A program made the translations under genes and the position numbers. Positions 8,335-18,752 of a DNA stretch of 64,000 bases are shown here, in pieces. The notes under the pieces are model-generated. The model saw only the letters and a list, made by a program, of their open reading frames with translations. It did not search any database and had not been told where the DNA came from. The stretch is from Endobugula sp965214375 (GTDB lineage Bacteria > Pseudomonadota > Gammaproteobacteria > Pseudomonadales > Cellvibrionaceae). The stretch's first letter is position 1. Each line of letters opens with the position of its first letter. Where the stretch lies: contig OZ243947.1 of the NCBI GenBank assembly GCA_965214375.1, positions 2,294,001-2,358,000 of the forward strand, in the 5' to 3' direction.

Positions 8335-9387
8335 TTGCTGTACTTGTTTATCCAATAATTCCTTATAGGTTTGCGTCAGTTCTTTAACCGCGATGAGATT
8401 ATATTCGTTGTCGTCATCAAGCTCAGCATATGAGTTGAAGTGTGTTGTCTGGGTGATTTCTCTGTGAATAAACAGCTCGCCTTGAGAAGACTTTGCCGAC
8501 AGTAATTTTTGTGCATCTTCTAGTGAGTGATGGAAAGGTGTGCCACTTTCCATTTTTTGAATAGCAAGTTTTAGTTCCAACATTGCATCTGGGTTGTTGG
8601 TATTGAGTTGTAATATCAGCTGTGCACTGTAAAAAGCATGAAGAGCACTCTCCTGATGATTGTCTCTGGCGGCAATAATAAAGCCATCGTCGGTATTGGC
8701 AATAAGTTGACTGCGATAGAGTTCACACACCTTAAGAATCATGGCTTCCAATTGCCCGAGGTGTGCGATTCTGGACTCTGCATTTAACTGTTGAAATAAA
8801 ATATCCCAGTTAATAATTTTGATAAAGACAAAATAACCATTCAAATGATTCATCGTGTTCGTGATTGGTGTTTCTTTCGGGGATGAATTGTCATTTGGTT
8901 TTTTTAGTGTAAAAGATTGTGCCCCGAGCATAGGTGTGAGCAACAATAATATCAACGTAGGAACCAATAGCCAGACAGAAAGTACTCCAGCTTGGTTTGC
9001 GTCAAGAGACACCGATACTGAACCTGATGTGCGTTCGCCAGTAATAATTTGTGCAGTGTAATGTTTAAGTTGCGTTGCCTTTATGGGGGTGTTGCTTGCA
9101 AATTGCGCCAAAATAGAATGGTTAATATCATAGACGATAATAGATTCGGCAGTCACTTGCTGTGCGACACGTTGTAGTGTTGCTTGTATGCTGATAATGT
9201 CGTTGTCGACAATATGCTGCGATATGCTTTCAGCAATATGTGTAGCTAGGCTTTTCCCATGTTGATCAAATAGGTGCGAGGTTTTTTCATTCTGGTCATT
9301 AATTTGTGAGATCAATATGACACCAGTACTGATAATAACAGCAGTCAGGATGGCAAGTAGTTTAGGTCGGTGCAGTGCAAGCAGCAT
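8308..9387 (-). CDS. AhpA/YtjB (Smp)-like membrane protein
   Basis: A 359-residue protein with an N-terminal membrane anchor (about 9-27), a periplasmic region, a second membrane segment near 135-155 and a cytoplasmic C-terminal domain. The layout, and the fact that it is divergently transcribed from serB, match ytjB/smp of E. coli and its relatives. Similarity to the family is judged from architecture and context rather than a catalytic motif. Function in the family is not well defined; some relatives were labelled virulence factors without strong biochemical support. A candidate TATAAT for serB (9478-9483) lies in the 126-bp divergent spacer. Confidence 0.65.
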   Translation of the reverse strand: MLLALHRPKLLAILTAVIISTGVILISQINDQNEKTSHLFDQHGKSLATHIAESISQHIVDNDIISIQATLQRVAQQVTAESIIVYDINHSILAQFASNTPIKATQLKHYTAQIITGERTSGSVSVSLDANQAGVLSVWLLVPTLILLLLTPMLGAQSFTLKKPNDNSSPKETPITNTMNHLNGYFVFIKIINWDILFQQLNAESRIAHLGQLEAMILKVCELYRSQLIANTDDGFIIAARDNHQESALHAFYSAQLILQLNTNNPDAMLELKLAIQKMESGTPFHHSLEDAQKLLSAKSSQGELFIHREITQTTHFNSYAELDDDNEYNLIAVKELTQTYKELLDKQVQQLQIKKQST

Positions 9388-9513
9388 AAGTGCCTATTAT
9401 AAAAACTATTAAAACGTGGTTAAAAACAAATCGTGAATATCATTTATTGAAAGCTATTTTAGCGCAATCATTGCCGCTATAATAGCGAACCATCTCACTG
9501 TTGGAAAAATCGG

Positions 9514-10740
9514 TTGTTTGTTGTGAAAGACATTATTCTTATTTCTATCTCGGGCGCGGATAAGCCCGGAATTACCTCCTCTATCAGTCACATCATGGCA
9601 AATTATCAAGTCAATGTGCTCGATATAGGGCAGGCGGTTATTCACAATCAGTTGAATTTGGGGTTTCTGGTTGAACTTCCACAAGCGGAACAACATGAAA
9701 GCCTCTTTAGTGATATTACACTTTACGCAGAACAAGAAGGCATTAAAGTAGACTTTGCCCCCATCGCAGAAGACAGCTATCACGATTGGGTCCAACAACA
9801 GGGTAAAGCTAGACATATCGTTACGCTACTTGCCCGCAAGATTACAGCTGAGCAATTAGCGGCGGTAACGGCTGTTGGCACCCAGTATGGACTGAACTTT
9901 GATCATATTACCCGTCTTTCTGGGCGTATTCCTTTGGATTCGGTTGATCAGCAAACCAAAGCGTGCATAGAATTTTCAGCGCGTGGTGAGGTCGCCAATC
10001 TTTCAGAACTCCGTAAAGCCTTTATGCAGCTTGCTGCTTCCATGGATGCTGATATTGCTGTTCAAGAAGATAATCTTTACCGGCGCAATCGTCGTTTGGT
10101 CTGTTTTGATATGGATTCGACCTTGATCGATGCTGAAGTTATTGATGAGCTCGCCAAAGAAGCGGGTGTTGGTGAGCAGGTGGCAGCCATTACAGAATCT
10201 GCCATGCAGGGACATATTGACTTTAATGAAAGTTTTCGTCGTCGTATGGCGCTATTAAAAGGTTTGGATGAATCCGTTTTGCAAAAAGTGGCACAACGTT
10301 TGGTGTTAACAGAAGGTGCCGAAAAATTAATTTTTTATTTGAAAGAGCTGGGTTATAAAACTGCTATTTTATCGGGTGGTTTTGATTACTTTGGCCATTA
10401 TTTGCAAAACAAGCTGGGTATTGATTATGTGTATGCGAATCAACTGGATATCGTTGCAGGTAAAATTACAGGTGAAGTCACAGGTGATATTGTTAATGGT
10501 GATAAAAAAGCTGAGTTGTTACAACAGCTAGCAGAAAAAGAGAATTTAAGTCTTGAGCAGGTGGTTGCCGTGGGTGATGGGGCGAATGACTTGCCGATGT
10601 TAAGTGTCGCGGGCCTTGGCATTGCCTTTCGTGCTAAACCCTTGGTACAAGCATCTGCTAAGCAATCTATTTCACAGTTAGGGCTTGATTCGATACTGTA
10701 CCTGGTTGGTTTTAGAGATAGGGACGCAATCAATAACTGA
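9514..10740 (+). CDS. serB: Phosphoserine phosphatase, ACT-domain type
   Basis: SerB makes serine from phosphoserine. The 408-residue protein has two N-terminal ACT-like domains (about 5-185), as in Pseudomonas SerB, and a HAD phosphatase domain with the nucleophile motif FDMDSTLID (Asp199, Asp201), SGGFDYF and VAVGDGANDLPML. The reading frame opens at TTG 9514, with GGAAAA 6-7 nt upstream; GTG 9523 (giving KDIILISISG) is an alternative closer to relatives' N-termini. A TATAAT lies at 9478-9483. It is convergent with fimX, only one base apart. Confidence 0.93.
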   Translation: MFVVKDIILISISGADKPGITSSISHIMANYQVNVLDIGQAVIHNQLNLGFLVELPQAEQHESLFSDITLYAEQEGIKVDFAPIAEDSYHDWVQQQGKARHIVTLLARKITAEQLAAVTAVGTQYGLNFDHITRLSGRIPLDSVDQQTKACIEFSARGEVANLSELRKAFMQLAASMDADIAVQEDNLYRRNRRLVCFDMDSTLIDAEVIDELAKEAGVGEQVAAITESAMQGHIDFNESFRRRMALLKGLDESVLQKVAQRLVLTEGAEKLIFYLKELGYKTAILSGGFDYFGHYLQNKLGIDYVYANQLDIVAGKITGEVTGDIVNGDKKAELLQQLAEKENLSLEQVVAVGDGANDLPMLSVAGLGIAFRAKPLVQASAKQSISQLGLDSILYLVGFRDRDAINN

Positions 10741-10741
10741 T

Positions 10742-12822
10742 TTAATCTTCAGACGTGAATTCATAATCCATGTCTGCACTGGGTGGGTGTAGATAGTTTC
10801 CCTGAATACAGTGTACGCCAAATTGCCACAAGGTTGAAAGAACGCTGGCTTTTTCAATAAATGGAATGATCGAAACTCGATTATCGTCATGCAGTTTTTT
10901 GATAATATTTTCAAGGATATCAATATTTTTACTATTTTCCTGAGCTTCTGAAGAAAGTGCGCCATCCACTTTAATATAATCAGCATCTACATAATCAAGA
11001 ACCGATTCTGAACCAATGGTATTGCCACTATAGTTACTTATACAAAATGCAACATTGGATGCTTTAGCGCTTTATGAAAACTTTTGCGCAGCAGTTAAAT
11101 GTTGATTAACCTCGGCCTCCTTGGCTTGAAAACAATGGATGTGGCATCTATTTTGGCGGCATCAATGGCGACTTTAAGCCAGGGTAATAACGTTTCGTCA
11201 CATAGGCTTTCGCTTGTTAGATTGATGAAGTGTTGTATTTTTTTACCGTCTTTTGTGCTTCTTTGTAATAATTTTAGTGATTCTAAAATAACCCAGCGGT
11301 CAATTTTTTTACTAAGATTTACATCAGAAGCCGTTTTTAAGAATTTTGATGGCGATATTGATTGATCTTCAATCGTCATGCGTAGTAAGACTTCATAACG
11401 TTCAGTTTCGTCGCCGCGTAAGCTTAAAATAGGTTGAAACAGTAGTGTGAATTCATCGTTTTCCAGCGCTTTTTTAAAGCTGCTGGCCATAATGCTACCT
11501 TTTTCAGCTTGCTTTTGGAAAATGTTGGCGCCATTGCCATCGTTACTTTTGCGTAGAGTGTCTATTGCCTTTAGTGCATTATGTATGAGTGTTTGCGAAT
11601 CCGGTATCGATTCATTAATTAGGCAAATGCCAATGCTCAAAGTAAATTGCAAGGTTTTGTTGCCAAATTCAAATAGTTTTTCTTCCATTTTTTTACAGAT
11701 ACTATTGCTTTTTTCCAATAGTTTCTCGGGATCATTTTCATTTAATACAATAGCAAAAGTATGATCTGAAATACGTGCAATAACGAGCTCATCAGAAAAG
11801 GCGTCACTGATCATGCGGGCAACCATCTGTAATAGTTTGTCCGTTTCGGTAATGCTTAGCTGTTGTTTGACTTGTTTCGAGAAGCGATCAATATCAATTA
11901 AAATAAACGATTTTGATATTTCATGCTTAATAGAGTAGCTGAGAGATTTTTCGATTTCTTCGATCAGATAGTTGCGATTATAAAGACCCGTTAAAGGATC
12001 GTGATCTTTAATGTTTTGTAGTTCTGCTTCAATCAGTTTATGGTTTTCCAATTTAGCTTGTACTAGGATTTGTGTGCAGGATTCACCTTCGTGCTCACCG
12101 AGAAACAGTTCGGCACTAATGGGCTTATTGGATCCATCCTGAAGAATAACGGTGAAATCTACCTGTTGACTATGTTTATCTTCTTTCTGTAACGCAAAGT
12201 CTTTTAGCACTTTTTTGATACGTTGATGATCATCGGTGACTACATTGTCAATCAGCGACATAAACTCGACATCTTCACGGTTTTCCTGTCCCAGTATTTC
12301 AGCAAAGGAGTCATTGGCGTACAAATACATACCATCCTGAAGATAGGCAATACCATCGCGGGAGCTGTCCAGCAACGCTTTGTTGCGGCGTTCAAGTTCT
12401 TTACACTTTCTTTGTGTAATGCGAGTTTGTTTGCGGTGATGACGATTTTCCAGTTCACGCCCTACAATGAGCAACAAATGCTGATCATCGTCCACCTGAA
12501 CTACATCGCAAACACCTAGCTTCATACCATTGACGATGGTGAGAGTATCACGTTCTTCGGCTAATAAGATGACAGGGATATCATGTTCAAACTTTCTAAT
12601 ACCGCGAATAACGTGATTGGTTGGTAGCATCTCGTTATTGTCATAAGTAATCAGCAAATCCCAGCTTTGTTCTTCCAGTATTTTATTGAGATTGGCCTCT
12701 GCGTTAATATGTTGTGCTCGGCAGGGTTTGCCAGCATTGTGGAACATGCTGCTCAGACGTTGTGCCTCCTGGGGGGAGTCATGTACGATAATCAGTCGAA
12801 ATGAAGTAATACCGGCATTCAT
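10742..12822 (-). pseudogene. fimX: Broken FimX-like regulator (REC-like, PAS, degenerate GGDEF, degenerate EAL)
   Basis: Intact FimX binds c-di-GMP through a degenerate EAL domain and promotes type IV pilus assembly at the cell pole. Here residues 1-575 read through a receiver-like domain (1-130), PAS (145-265), a GGDEF domain with ISDHTF in place of GGDEF, and an EAL domain with EVLLR in place of EAL. The frame then shifts near 11127-11131 at a TTTT run (minus strand) and stops. The lost C-terminus continues in another frame down to 10742 (IPFIEKASVLSTLW, GNYLHPPSADMDYEF), itself interrupted by a TAA at 11072-11074. The joined length of about 690 residues equals Pseudomonas FimX. Two separate lesions make a pseudogene more likely than a single sequencing error. 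Confidence 0.85.
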
Positions 12823-12903
12823 AGAACGGTGTCGTTGATTTTTATTGGCCTAAGCTATGCATAATAACCGTTTATACGGGGTCTTGTCACTTTTGAGCCA
12901 CTC

Positions 12904-13893
12904 TTATAATGGCGTTTTTGATGGCTTTCCGGCTTCTTCCCGAACCAGCTTTGGTACCAAGTACCCTGGTAGGCGGTGTTGTAAGGTTTGATGCAGTTGC
13001 ATCGCGGTATCGGTATCAAGGTCAAAATGTGTGGCTCCCTGTACTTTATCCAGCACATGTAGGTAATAGGGCAGAATGCCTGCCTCAAATAGCTTTTCAC
13101 TAAGTGTCATCAAGGTGTGGCTGTCGTTATTCACTCCTTGCAGAAGAACCGCTTGATTTAGCAGGGTAATACCGGCATTTTTTATTCGCTGTATATTCTC
13201 TAATAAGAGTGAATCATGTAGCTCATTGGGGTGATTGATATGTAATACCATGACTGTCTGTAGGCGATGGTGGGTCATCCAGTGTAGGCAATCATCATTA
13301 ATACGTTTTGGAACCACAATAGGAAGGCGCGTATGAATCCGCAGGCGCTTAATATGCGGTATCGCTGCAATTTGTTCTGTTAGCCATGTCAGAAACGAAT
13401 CACTGGAGGCTAGGGGGTCGCCGCCAGAGTAGATGATTTCGCTGATATCGGCGTCATTGGCAAGGTTTTCCAGTGTGCTCTTCCACTCTGTACGTGATTG
13501 ACGATTCTCTGCATAGGGATAGTGGCGGCGGAAACAATAACGGCAATTAATAGCACAATGGCCGGTGACCATTAACAATACTCGGCCGTGGTACTTATGA
13601 ATAATGCCTGCGGCTTGCCCGGTTTGCTCTCCTACCGGGTCGGTGGAATAACCATGGGCGATCTCTTGCTCTTCTTGTAAAGGCAAAATTTGACGCAATA
13701 AAGGGTCGTCAATATTGCCTTTTTCGATGCGTTCCAGAAACGGTCTGGGAACCTTTAGAGGGAACAGCTTGCTGGATTCAATGGCCGCGGGTAGATATTT
13801 TGCGTCAATCTCCAAAATATCGATTAATTCTGCAGGGTCAGTAACAATTGTTTGTAGGCACTGCTGCCATGAAGGACGGGTTCGTTGTATCAT
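12904..13893 (-). CDS. epmB: EF-P-(R)-beta-lysine synthesis: lysine 2,3-aminomutase EpmB
   Basis: EpmB is a radical SAM, PLP-dependent enzyme that makes (R)-beta-lysine from lysine for attachment to elongation factor P. The 329-residue protein carries the iron-sulfur motif GHCAINCRYCFRRH (Cys113, Cys117, Cys120). It is divergent from efp across a 34-bp spacer, and epmA lies just beyond, so the complete modification pathway is clustered here. Length matches E. coli YjeK (342) closely. Confidence 0.95.
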   Translation of the reverse strand: MIQRTRPSWQQCLQTIVTDPAELIDILEIDAKYLPAAIESSKLFPLKVPRPFLERIEKGNIDDPLLRQILPLQEEQEIAHGYSTDPVGEQTGQAAGIIHKYHGRVLLMVTGHCAINCRYCFRRHYPYAENRQSRTEWKSTLENLANDADISEIIYSGGDPLASSDSFLTWLTEQIAAIPHIKRLRIHTRLPIVVPKRINDDCLHWMTHHRLQTVMVLHINHPNELHDSLLLENIQRIKNAGITLLNQAVLLQGVNNDSHTLMTLSEKLFEAGILPYYLHVLDKVQGATHFDLDTDTAMQLHQTLQHRLPGYLVPKLVREEAGKPSKTPL

Positions 13894-13927
13894 TACGCTT
13901 TTTACGACTGTATAAATTGATGAAACA

Positions 13928-14497
13928 ATGGCGAACTATTCTACCAATGAATTCCGCAGCGGCCTAAAGGTAATGCTGGATGGTGATCCCTGTTCTATTT
14001 TGGATAATGAGTATGTTAAACCGGGTAAAGGTCAGGCATTTAATCGCGTTAAACTACGTAATCTGAATACTGGGCGTGTTTGGGAGCGTACTTTTAAGTC
14101 GGGTGAAAGTCTCGAGGGCGCTGATGTTATGGATACGGATATGGAATATCTCTATACCGATGGTGAATTCTGGCATTTTATGGATCCAAATAGTTACGAG
14201 CAATTTCAAGCGGATGCCAAAGCGGTGGGCGATAACTACAAGTGGCTCAAAGAGCAAGATGTGGTCGTCGTGACCCTTTACAACGGTTCACCCTTAGCAG
14301 TAACCCCGCCCAATCATGTTGAATTGGAAATTACCGAAACTGACCCCGGTTTAAAGGGTGACACAGCTCAAGGTGGAACCAAGCCTGCAACGCTATCAAC
14401 AGGCGCTGTTGTAAAAGTACCTCTGTTTCTTTCGGAAGGTGAAGTGATTCGTGTAGATACGCGTACGGGTGAGTATCTAAGTCGCGCCAAAGGCTAG
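13928..14497 (+). CDS. efp: Elongation factor P
   Basis: EF-P rescues ribosomes stalled at polyproline stretches. The 189-residue protein has the three-domain EF-P length, and the modified lysine is Lys34 in VKPGKGQAF, which EpmA would beta-lysylate. The C-terminal signature VIRVDTRTGEYLSRAKG is present. Divergent epmB upstream and epmA downstream supply the modification. A 106-bp repeat separates it from epmA. Confidence 0.97.
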   Translation: MANYSTNEFRSGLKVMLDGDPCSILDNEYVKPGKGQAFNRVKLRNLNTGRVWERTFKSGESLEGADVMDTDMEYLYTDGEFWHFMDPNSYEQFQADAKAVGDNYKWLKEQDVVVVTLYNGSPLAVTPPNHVELEITETDPGLKGDTAQGGTKPATLSTGAVVKVPLFLSEGEVIRVDTRTGEYLSRAKG

Positions 14498-14511
14498 TCA
14501 ATGGTATTTTC

Positions 14512-14617
14512 TTCCTATGCTTCGTTAAAAGTGTGCTCGCTTAGTCACTTATTTTATATAAGCTCCTTCGCTGTGCGCACTTTTGCCTTGCCTAGAAAGA
14601 AAATCTCTATTGACTAG
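14512..14617. repeat. 106-bp dispersed hairpin repeat, copy A
   Basis: It aligns without gaps to 23091-23196. The arms 14527-14536 (AAAAGTGTGC) and 14575-14584 (GCGCACTTTT) pair with one wobble, and the matching arms in the other copy have changed in a compensating way. It lies between efp and epmA, where it could also serve as a weak transcript end. Function unknown. Confidence 0.8.
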
Positions 14618-14623
14618 GTTATC

Positions 14624-15556
14624 ATGAGTTGGAAGCCTTCTGCTTCTCTTGAGGCGGTCAAAGCCCGTGCTGCCCTCTACCACGCTGTGCGTGAATTCTT
14701 TCAAATGCGGCAGGTGCTTGAAGTTGATGTACCCCTGCTGAGTCCTTATGCCACGGTTGATCCCTTTATTAACAGTATGGTGGTGTCAGGTGCTTCTGCG
14801 CGTTATTTGCAAACCTCACCGGAATTTTTTCTCAAGCGTTTTTTAGCGACTTATCAGGCGGATTGCTATTACTTGGGGAAAGCCTTCCGCGAAGAAGAGC
14901 GGGGCGCTCGTCATCATCCTGAATTTACGTTGTTGGAGTGGTATCGTGTTGCTTGGGATGAGGTGCAATTGGGGGGTGAAGTAGTGCAGCTGCTTCAGCA
15001 CGTGTTACCTGAGATGCCCTTGACGACACTCAGCTACGCTGATTTATTTTATGACCGCACGTGTATTAACCCCCATACAGCCAGTGTGAGTGAGCTGAGA
15101 GGTTATGCGCAGTCGCAGCTTGATATTGCTTTCGATTCAGCAGATAAAAATACGTGGCTGGATATTGTGTTTACTCATTGTATTGAACCGACATTGTCGC
15201 AAGGTATTGTTGTTATTGAACAATATCCGCAATCACAAGCAGCGTTGGCACGCATTGAACACACGGCAGATGGTATTCCCGTCGCACGCCGTTTTGAGGT
15301 CTATGTGAACGGTGTGGAGTTAGCCAATGGTTATTGGGAGCTGTTTGATGGCGAAGAGCAACAACAGCGTTTTGGCGCAGATATGGATTACCGTCAACAG
15401 AATAATCTGCCCGAATATCCTTGTGACCAGAAACTGGTAGAGGCCTTAAAGGGAGGGCATTTCCCTTCCTGTGCCGGTGTGGCGTTAGGAATTGACCGTT
15501 TATTGATGTGTTTGTTGCAGAGAGCGCGTATTGACGATGTGCTCACTTTTGCCTAA
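14624..15556 (+). CDS. epmA: EF-P beta-lysine ligase EpmA (GenX/PoxA)
   Basis: EpmA is a truncated class II lysyl-tRNA synthetase relative that attaches (R)-beta-lysine to EF-P Lys34. The 310-residue protein has the catalytic core only, with no anticodon-binding domain, as expected. Class II motif 2 is seen as YYLGKAFREEERGARHHPEF and motif 3 as GVALGIDRLLMCLL. It follows efp in the same direction. Confidence 0.95.
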   Translation: MSWKPSASLEAVKARAALYHAVREFFQMRQVLEVDVPLLSPYATVDPFINSMVVSGASARYLQTSPEFFLKRFLATYQADCYYLGKAFREEERGARHHPEFTLLEWYRVAWDEVQLGGEVVQLLQHVLPEMPLTTLSYADLFYDRTCINPHTASVSELRGYAQSQLDIAFDSADKNTWLDIVFTHCIEPTLSQGIVVIEQYPQSQAALARIEHTADGIPVARRFEVYVNGVELANGYWELFDGEEQQQRFGADMDYRQQNNLPEYPCDQKLVEALKGGHFPSCAGVALGIDRLLMCLLQRARIDDVLTFA

Positions 15557-15570
15557 CGATGCGATGGTGT

Positions 15571-16449
15571 CTAAGTTGAATGCACTTTCCCTAATTTCTG
15601 TGCAATATCAGCTAGATCGTTTACCAGCGCATCATTGTTGTGAGCCACAATAAAGACCAGATCTCCTAGCGTGCGTTCGGTTTTTAGTTCAATTAAGCGC
15701 CCTGTTGCCAGTTCATGTTGAATAGCCGCGGGCGGAAGTGTGCTAATACCAATGCCGTCAATGGCCATACGGATAATCGTCGCCATAGAACTGAGGCCAT
15801 TAATTTTTACCATCGGTAAATCCACCATATTAAACATTTCTCTCACTTCAACATAAGGTCGTGTTTGTCGTTGGTAGGTGATGATTTGGTGTTTTGCCAA
15901 TTCGTCTAATGATAATTCTTGATCGGCTAATCCGAGTTTTGGGCTGGCGACCCAAGATAAGGGATATTTACAGAGGAACTGGCTTTCTTGATCCGGTCTT
16001 GATAGTGGTCCCATTAAAAACGCGAGATCAATTTCTCGTTTTGATAATTTTTCACTTAAATTAATGGTGGTATCCACGACTAACTCAATGGTTAAGTTGG
16101 GATATTCTTCGTGCAGCGTATGAATAAATTCCGGTACCCAAATATGCACAATAGTTTCAGATGACCCCAATCTCACTGTGCCGGAATAATCTTCTTTATT
16201 GCTGACGGCAAAACGCATTTCCTGTAATACGGCGACCACTTTTTCGGCATAGGGTAAAAGCTTATAACCTTTTGGAGTAAGGTGAGCTTTTTTATCACTA
16301 CGATCAAAAATTTCAGAGCCAATTTCTGCTTCTAATTTTGAAATTCGGGCGGAAATAGCGGGTTGAGTTGTGTGTAATTTTTCACTGGCTGCCTTAAAGC
16401 TACCCAACTGAACAATCGCTAAAAATGCTTCCAAATTTTTAATATTCAT
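15571..16449 (-). CDS. LysR-family transcriptional regulator
   Basis: A 292-residue regulator with an N-terminal winged HTH (about 1-60; FKAASEKLHTTQPAISARI) and a periplasmic-binding-protein-like effector domain (about 90-290). It is divergent from the DUF1445/TRAP operon across a 213-bp AT-rich spacer, the classic place for LysR control, so it probably activates uptake and use of that operon's substrate. The effector is unknown. Confidence 0.9.
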   Translation of the reverse strand: MNIKNLEAFLAIVQLGSFKAASEKLHTTQPAISARISKLEAEIGSEIFDRSDKKAHLTPKGYKLLPYAEKVVAVLQEMRFAVSNKEDYSGTVRLGSSETIVHIWVPEFIHTLHEEYPNLTIELVVDTTINLSEKLSKREIDLAFLMGPLSRPDQESQFLCKYPLSWVASPKLGLADQELSLDELAKHQIITYQRQTRPYVEVREMFNMVDLPMVKINGLSSMATIIRMAIDGIGISTLPPAAIQHELATGRLIELKTERTLGDLVFIVAHNNDALVNDLADIAQKLGKVHST

Positions 16450-16662
16450 AACATAACTCGCTGTAAATCCTGAAAAAAATTACTGTATTAATTTCATTTG
16501 ATACTGTTTTTTTTCTTCTACACTTTAAGAGTATTACCCTAAACAATATCACATTAAAGTAAATTAATTTTATATGTTTCAATAAAATTAATTAGTTTTA
16601 CTTATTTTGTGGTTTTTCATACCATGATTTAAACGACATTTATTCCGATAAGTGAATGCCCT

Positions 16663-17493
16663 ATGAATATGCAATTTTGGTCAGAACAAACGGTGCCTGT
16701 TCTAAACACCGATAGCTATTTGGCTGAAGCCAGTCAAGCGCGTGCGTTAATTCGTACGGGGCAGTTTACACAACAGACTTCTGGCTTAGCTTCTGGACAT
16801 GTTCAGACAAATATTGTGATATTGCCGAAGAAGTGGGCGTCTGATTTTTTGAAATTTTGTGTAAAGAACCCTAAGCCGTGCCCGTTAATATCAGTTTCCG
16901 AGCCGGGTGAATTTAACTTAAGTGACCTCGGTAATGACATTGATATTCGTACCGATTTGCCGACGTATTATGTGTACGAAAATGGTCAGCTTGATCGCGA
17001 ACTAAATGATTTAAATGATATTTGGCGAGACGATTTAGTGACATTTGCTCTGGGTTGTTCTTTCTCATTTGAAGCGGCATTGATTGAAGCGGGACTTTCT
17101 GTGCGTCATATCAATGCAGGTACCAATGTGCCGATGTATAAAACCAATATTCCTACGGAAAGCTCAGGCCCTTTTGCCGGTAATACGATCGTGAGTATGC
17201 GCCCTTTTTCAGTAGAGGATGCCATTAAGGCGATTCAGGTTACATCGCATTATCGTGCTGTACATGGCGCCCCGATTCACTTTGGTGATCCTGAAGCTAT
17301 CGGTATTAAAGATCTGAGTCAGCCAGATTTTGGTGACACGGTTGACATTAAAAAAAACGAAATTCCTGTTTTTTGGGCGTGTGGAGTCACACCTCAATTA
17401 GCGATTGAACAGGCACAAATTCCGTTGTGCATTACGCACAAGCCGGGATATATGCTGATTACAGACTTATTAAACGCGCAGTTGGCGTTGTGA
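16663..17493 (+). CDS. DUF1445 putative hydro-lyase (D-glutamate cyclase-like)
   Basis: This 276-residue protein matches the DUF1445 family, which includes mitochondrial D-glutamate cyclase and many bacterial 'putative hydro-lyases'. Recognisable family motifs are ALGCSFSFEAAL, YKTNIPT, MRPFSV and the C-terminal FWACGVTPQLA followed by ITHKPGYMLITD. It is first in an operon with DctP, DctQ and DctM. By context it may process the imported acid, perhaps by hydration or dehydration or lactam opening; the actual substrate cannot be read from sequence. Confidence 0.85.
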   Translation: MNMQFWSEQTVPVLNTDSYLAEASQARALIRTGQFTQQTSGLASGHVQTNIVILPKKWASDFLKFCVKNPKPCPLISVSEPGEFNLSDLGNDIDIRTDLPTYYVYENGQLDRELNDLNDIWRDDLVTFALGCSFSFEAALIEAGLSVRHINAGTNVPMYKTNIPTESSGPFAGNTIVSMRPFSVEDAIKAIQVTSHYRAVHGAPIHFGDPEAIGIKDLSQPDFGDTVDIKKNEIPVFWACGVTPQLAIEQAQIPLCITHKPGYMLITDLLNAQLAL

Positions 17494-17501
17494 TGAATTG
17501 T

Positions 17502-17525
17502 GTTGATACTGGCCTGAGTATCAAC
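17502..17525. other. Perfect 9-bp hairpin after the DUF1445 gene
   Basis: GTTGATACT (17502-17510) and AGTATCAAC (17517-17525) are exact inverted arms around a 6-nt loop. No T-run follows on either strand, so this is not a standard terminator. It may stabilise mRNA ends or reduce read-through between the enzyme and the TRAP genes. Confidence 0.6.
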
Positions 17526-17676
17526 GCAAAAAATTGGGATTATAAAAAAACTAACAAATAAACAGGAGAAAGATAAAAATTTTAAATCTATCACGATAAA
17601 AAAACTTGAACTATAAGAATATTGAACCAAACTAATTTTAATAAATTAACCAAACAACGACTATATAGGTGATCTT

Positions 17677-18726
17677 ATGATGAATAAACTGATGACAACT
17701 GCTACTAAAATAGCTGTTGGTTGTAGTGTTGCTATTACTTGCACCGCAGCAGACTTGCCAGAAACCAAAGTAAAATTTGTGGGTACATGGCAAAACCTTT
17801 CTGTGTATAAAGAGCGTGAGTTTCCTTTCTGGGCTGAGCAAGTGCCAGCGGATGCTGGTAATGCGATTCAGACAGATGTTAAGTCTTTCACTGAAATGGG
17901 CATCACAGGCGGTGAAGTATTCCGTTTGATGAGTAAAGGCGCCATTCAATTTGGTTCTACTATTTTGGGTTACGTTGCTGGTGATGATCCAGAAAACGAA
18001 GCGGTAGACTTGGCGGGCTTCAGCAGTGATATCAACACCGCTCGTAATGTTGCGGATGTTTATAAGCCTGCACTGAATAAATTGTATGAAGACAAGTACG
18101 GCATTAAGTTGTTAGCACTGTATCCTTTCCATGCACAAATGATTTACTGTAAAACACCGATTAATGGTCTTGATGACCTGAAAGGCAAGAAAGTTCGTAC
18201 TTTCTCTAAATCATTGTCTGAATTTGTTGAAGCCGTCGGTGGTGTTGCCTTGAATATCTCCTTTGGTGAAGTAGTTCCATCATTGCAGCGTGGTCTGGTT
18301 GACTGTGCAATCACTGGTGCGCTGTCTGGTAACTTGGCTAAGTGGCACGAAGTGACAAATTACTTGTATGAATTGCCTGTGGGTTGGGCGATGGTAATGC
18401 ATGGCGTGAATTTAAACGCTTGGAATAAGTTTGATCCAAAAGTACGTGCATTTATGGAAGAGAAAATCTCTGCTTGGGAAAACAAAGCTTGGGAACAAGC
18501 TGCTAGCGAGACTGAGCGCGGTATTGCCTGTAACACTGGACAAGCTTGTGATGGTGGTGTTAAAGCCTCTATGAAGCTGGTTAAAGTCAGCGATGCAGAT
18601 CGTAAGCGTCTTGATAAAATCATGCGTGAAGTGATTGTGCCTAAATGGTCACAGCGTTGTGGTGCAGACTGTACAACGTCTTGGAATAATTCTATTGGCC
18701 AATTGGTCGGCATTACTGCTAAATAA
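17677..18726 (+). CDS. dctP: TRAP transporter substrate-binding protein, DctP family
   Basis: A periplasmic receptor of 349 residues: a signal peptide of about 24 residues (cleavage near TCTAA|DL), then the DctP fold with motifs LKGKKVRTFSKS and the substrate-contacting GEVVPSLQRGLVDCAITG. The gene has an AGGTGAT ribosome-binding site before ATG 17677. A hairpin with a T-run follows, then DctQ and DctM, consistent with more receptor than permease being made. The ligand is unknown, probably an organic acid given the neighbouring DUF1445 enzyme. Confidence 0.9.
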   Translation: MMNKLMTTATKIAVGCSVAITCTAADLPETKVKFVGTWQNLSVYKEREFPFWAEQVPADAGNAIQTDVKSFTEMGITGGEVFRLMSKGAIQFGSTILGYVAGDDPENEAVDLAGFSSDINTARNVADVYKPALNKLYEDKYGIKLLALYPFHAQMIYCKTPINGLDDLKGKKVRTFSKSLSEFVEAVGGVALNISFGEVVPSLQRGLVDCAITGALSGNLAKWHEVTNYLYELPVGWAMVMHGVNLNAWNKFDPKVRAFMEEKISAWENKAWEQAASETERGIACNTGQACDGGVKASMKLVKVSDADRKRLDKIMREVIVPKWSQRCGADCTTSWNNSIGQLVGITAK

Positions 18727-18752
18727 AAAAAGTTTCCGATGAAGTACATTGG

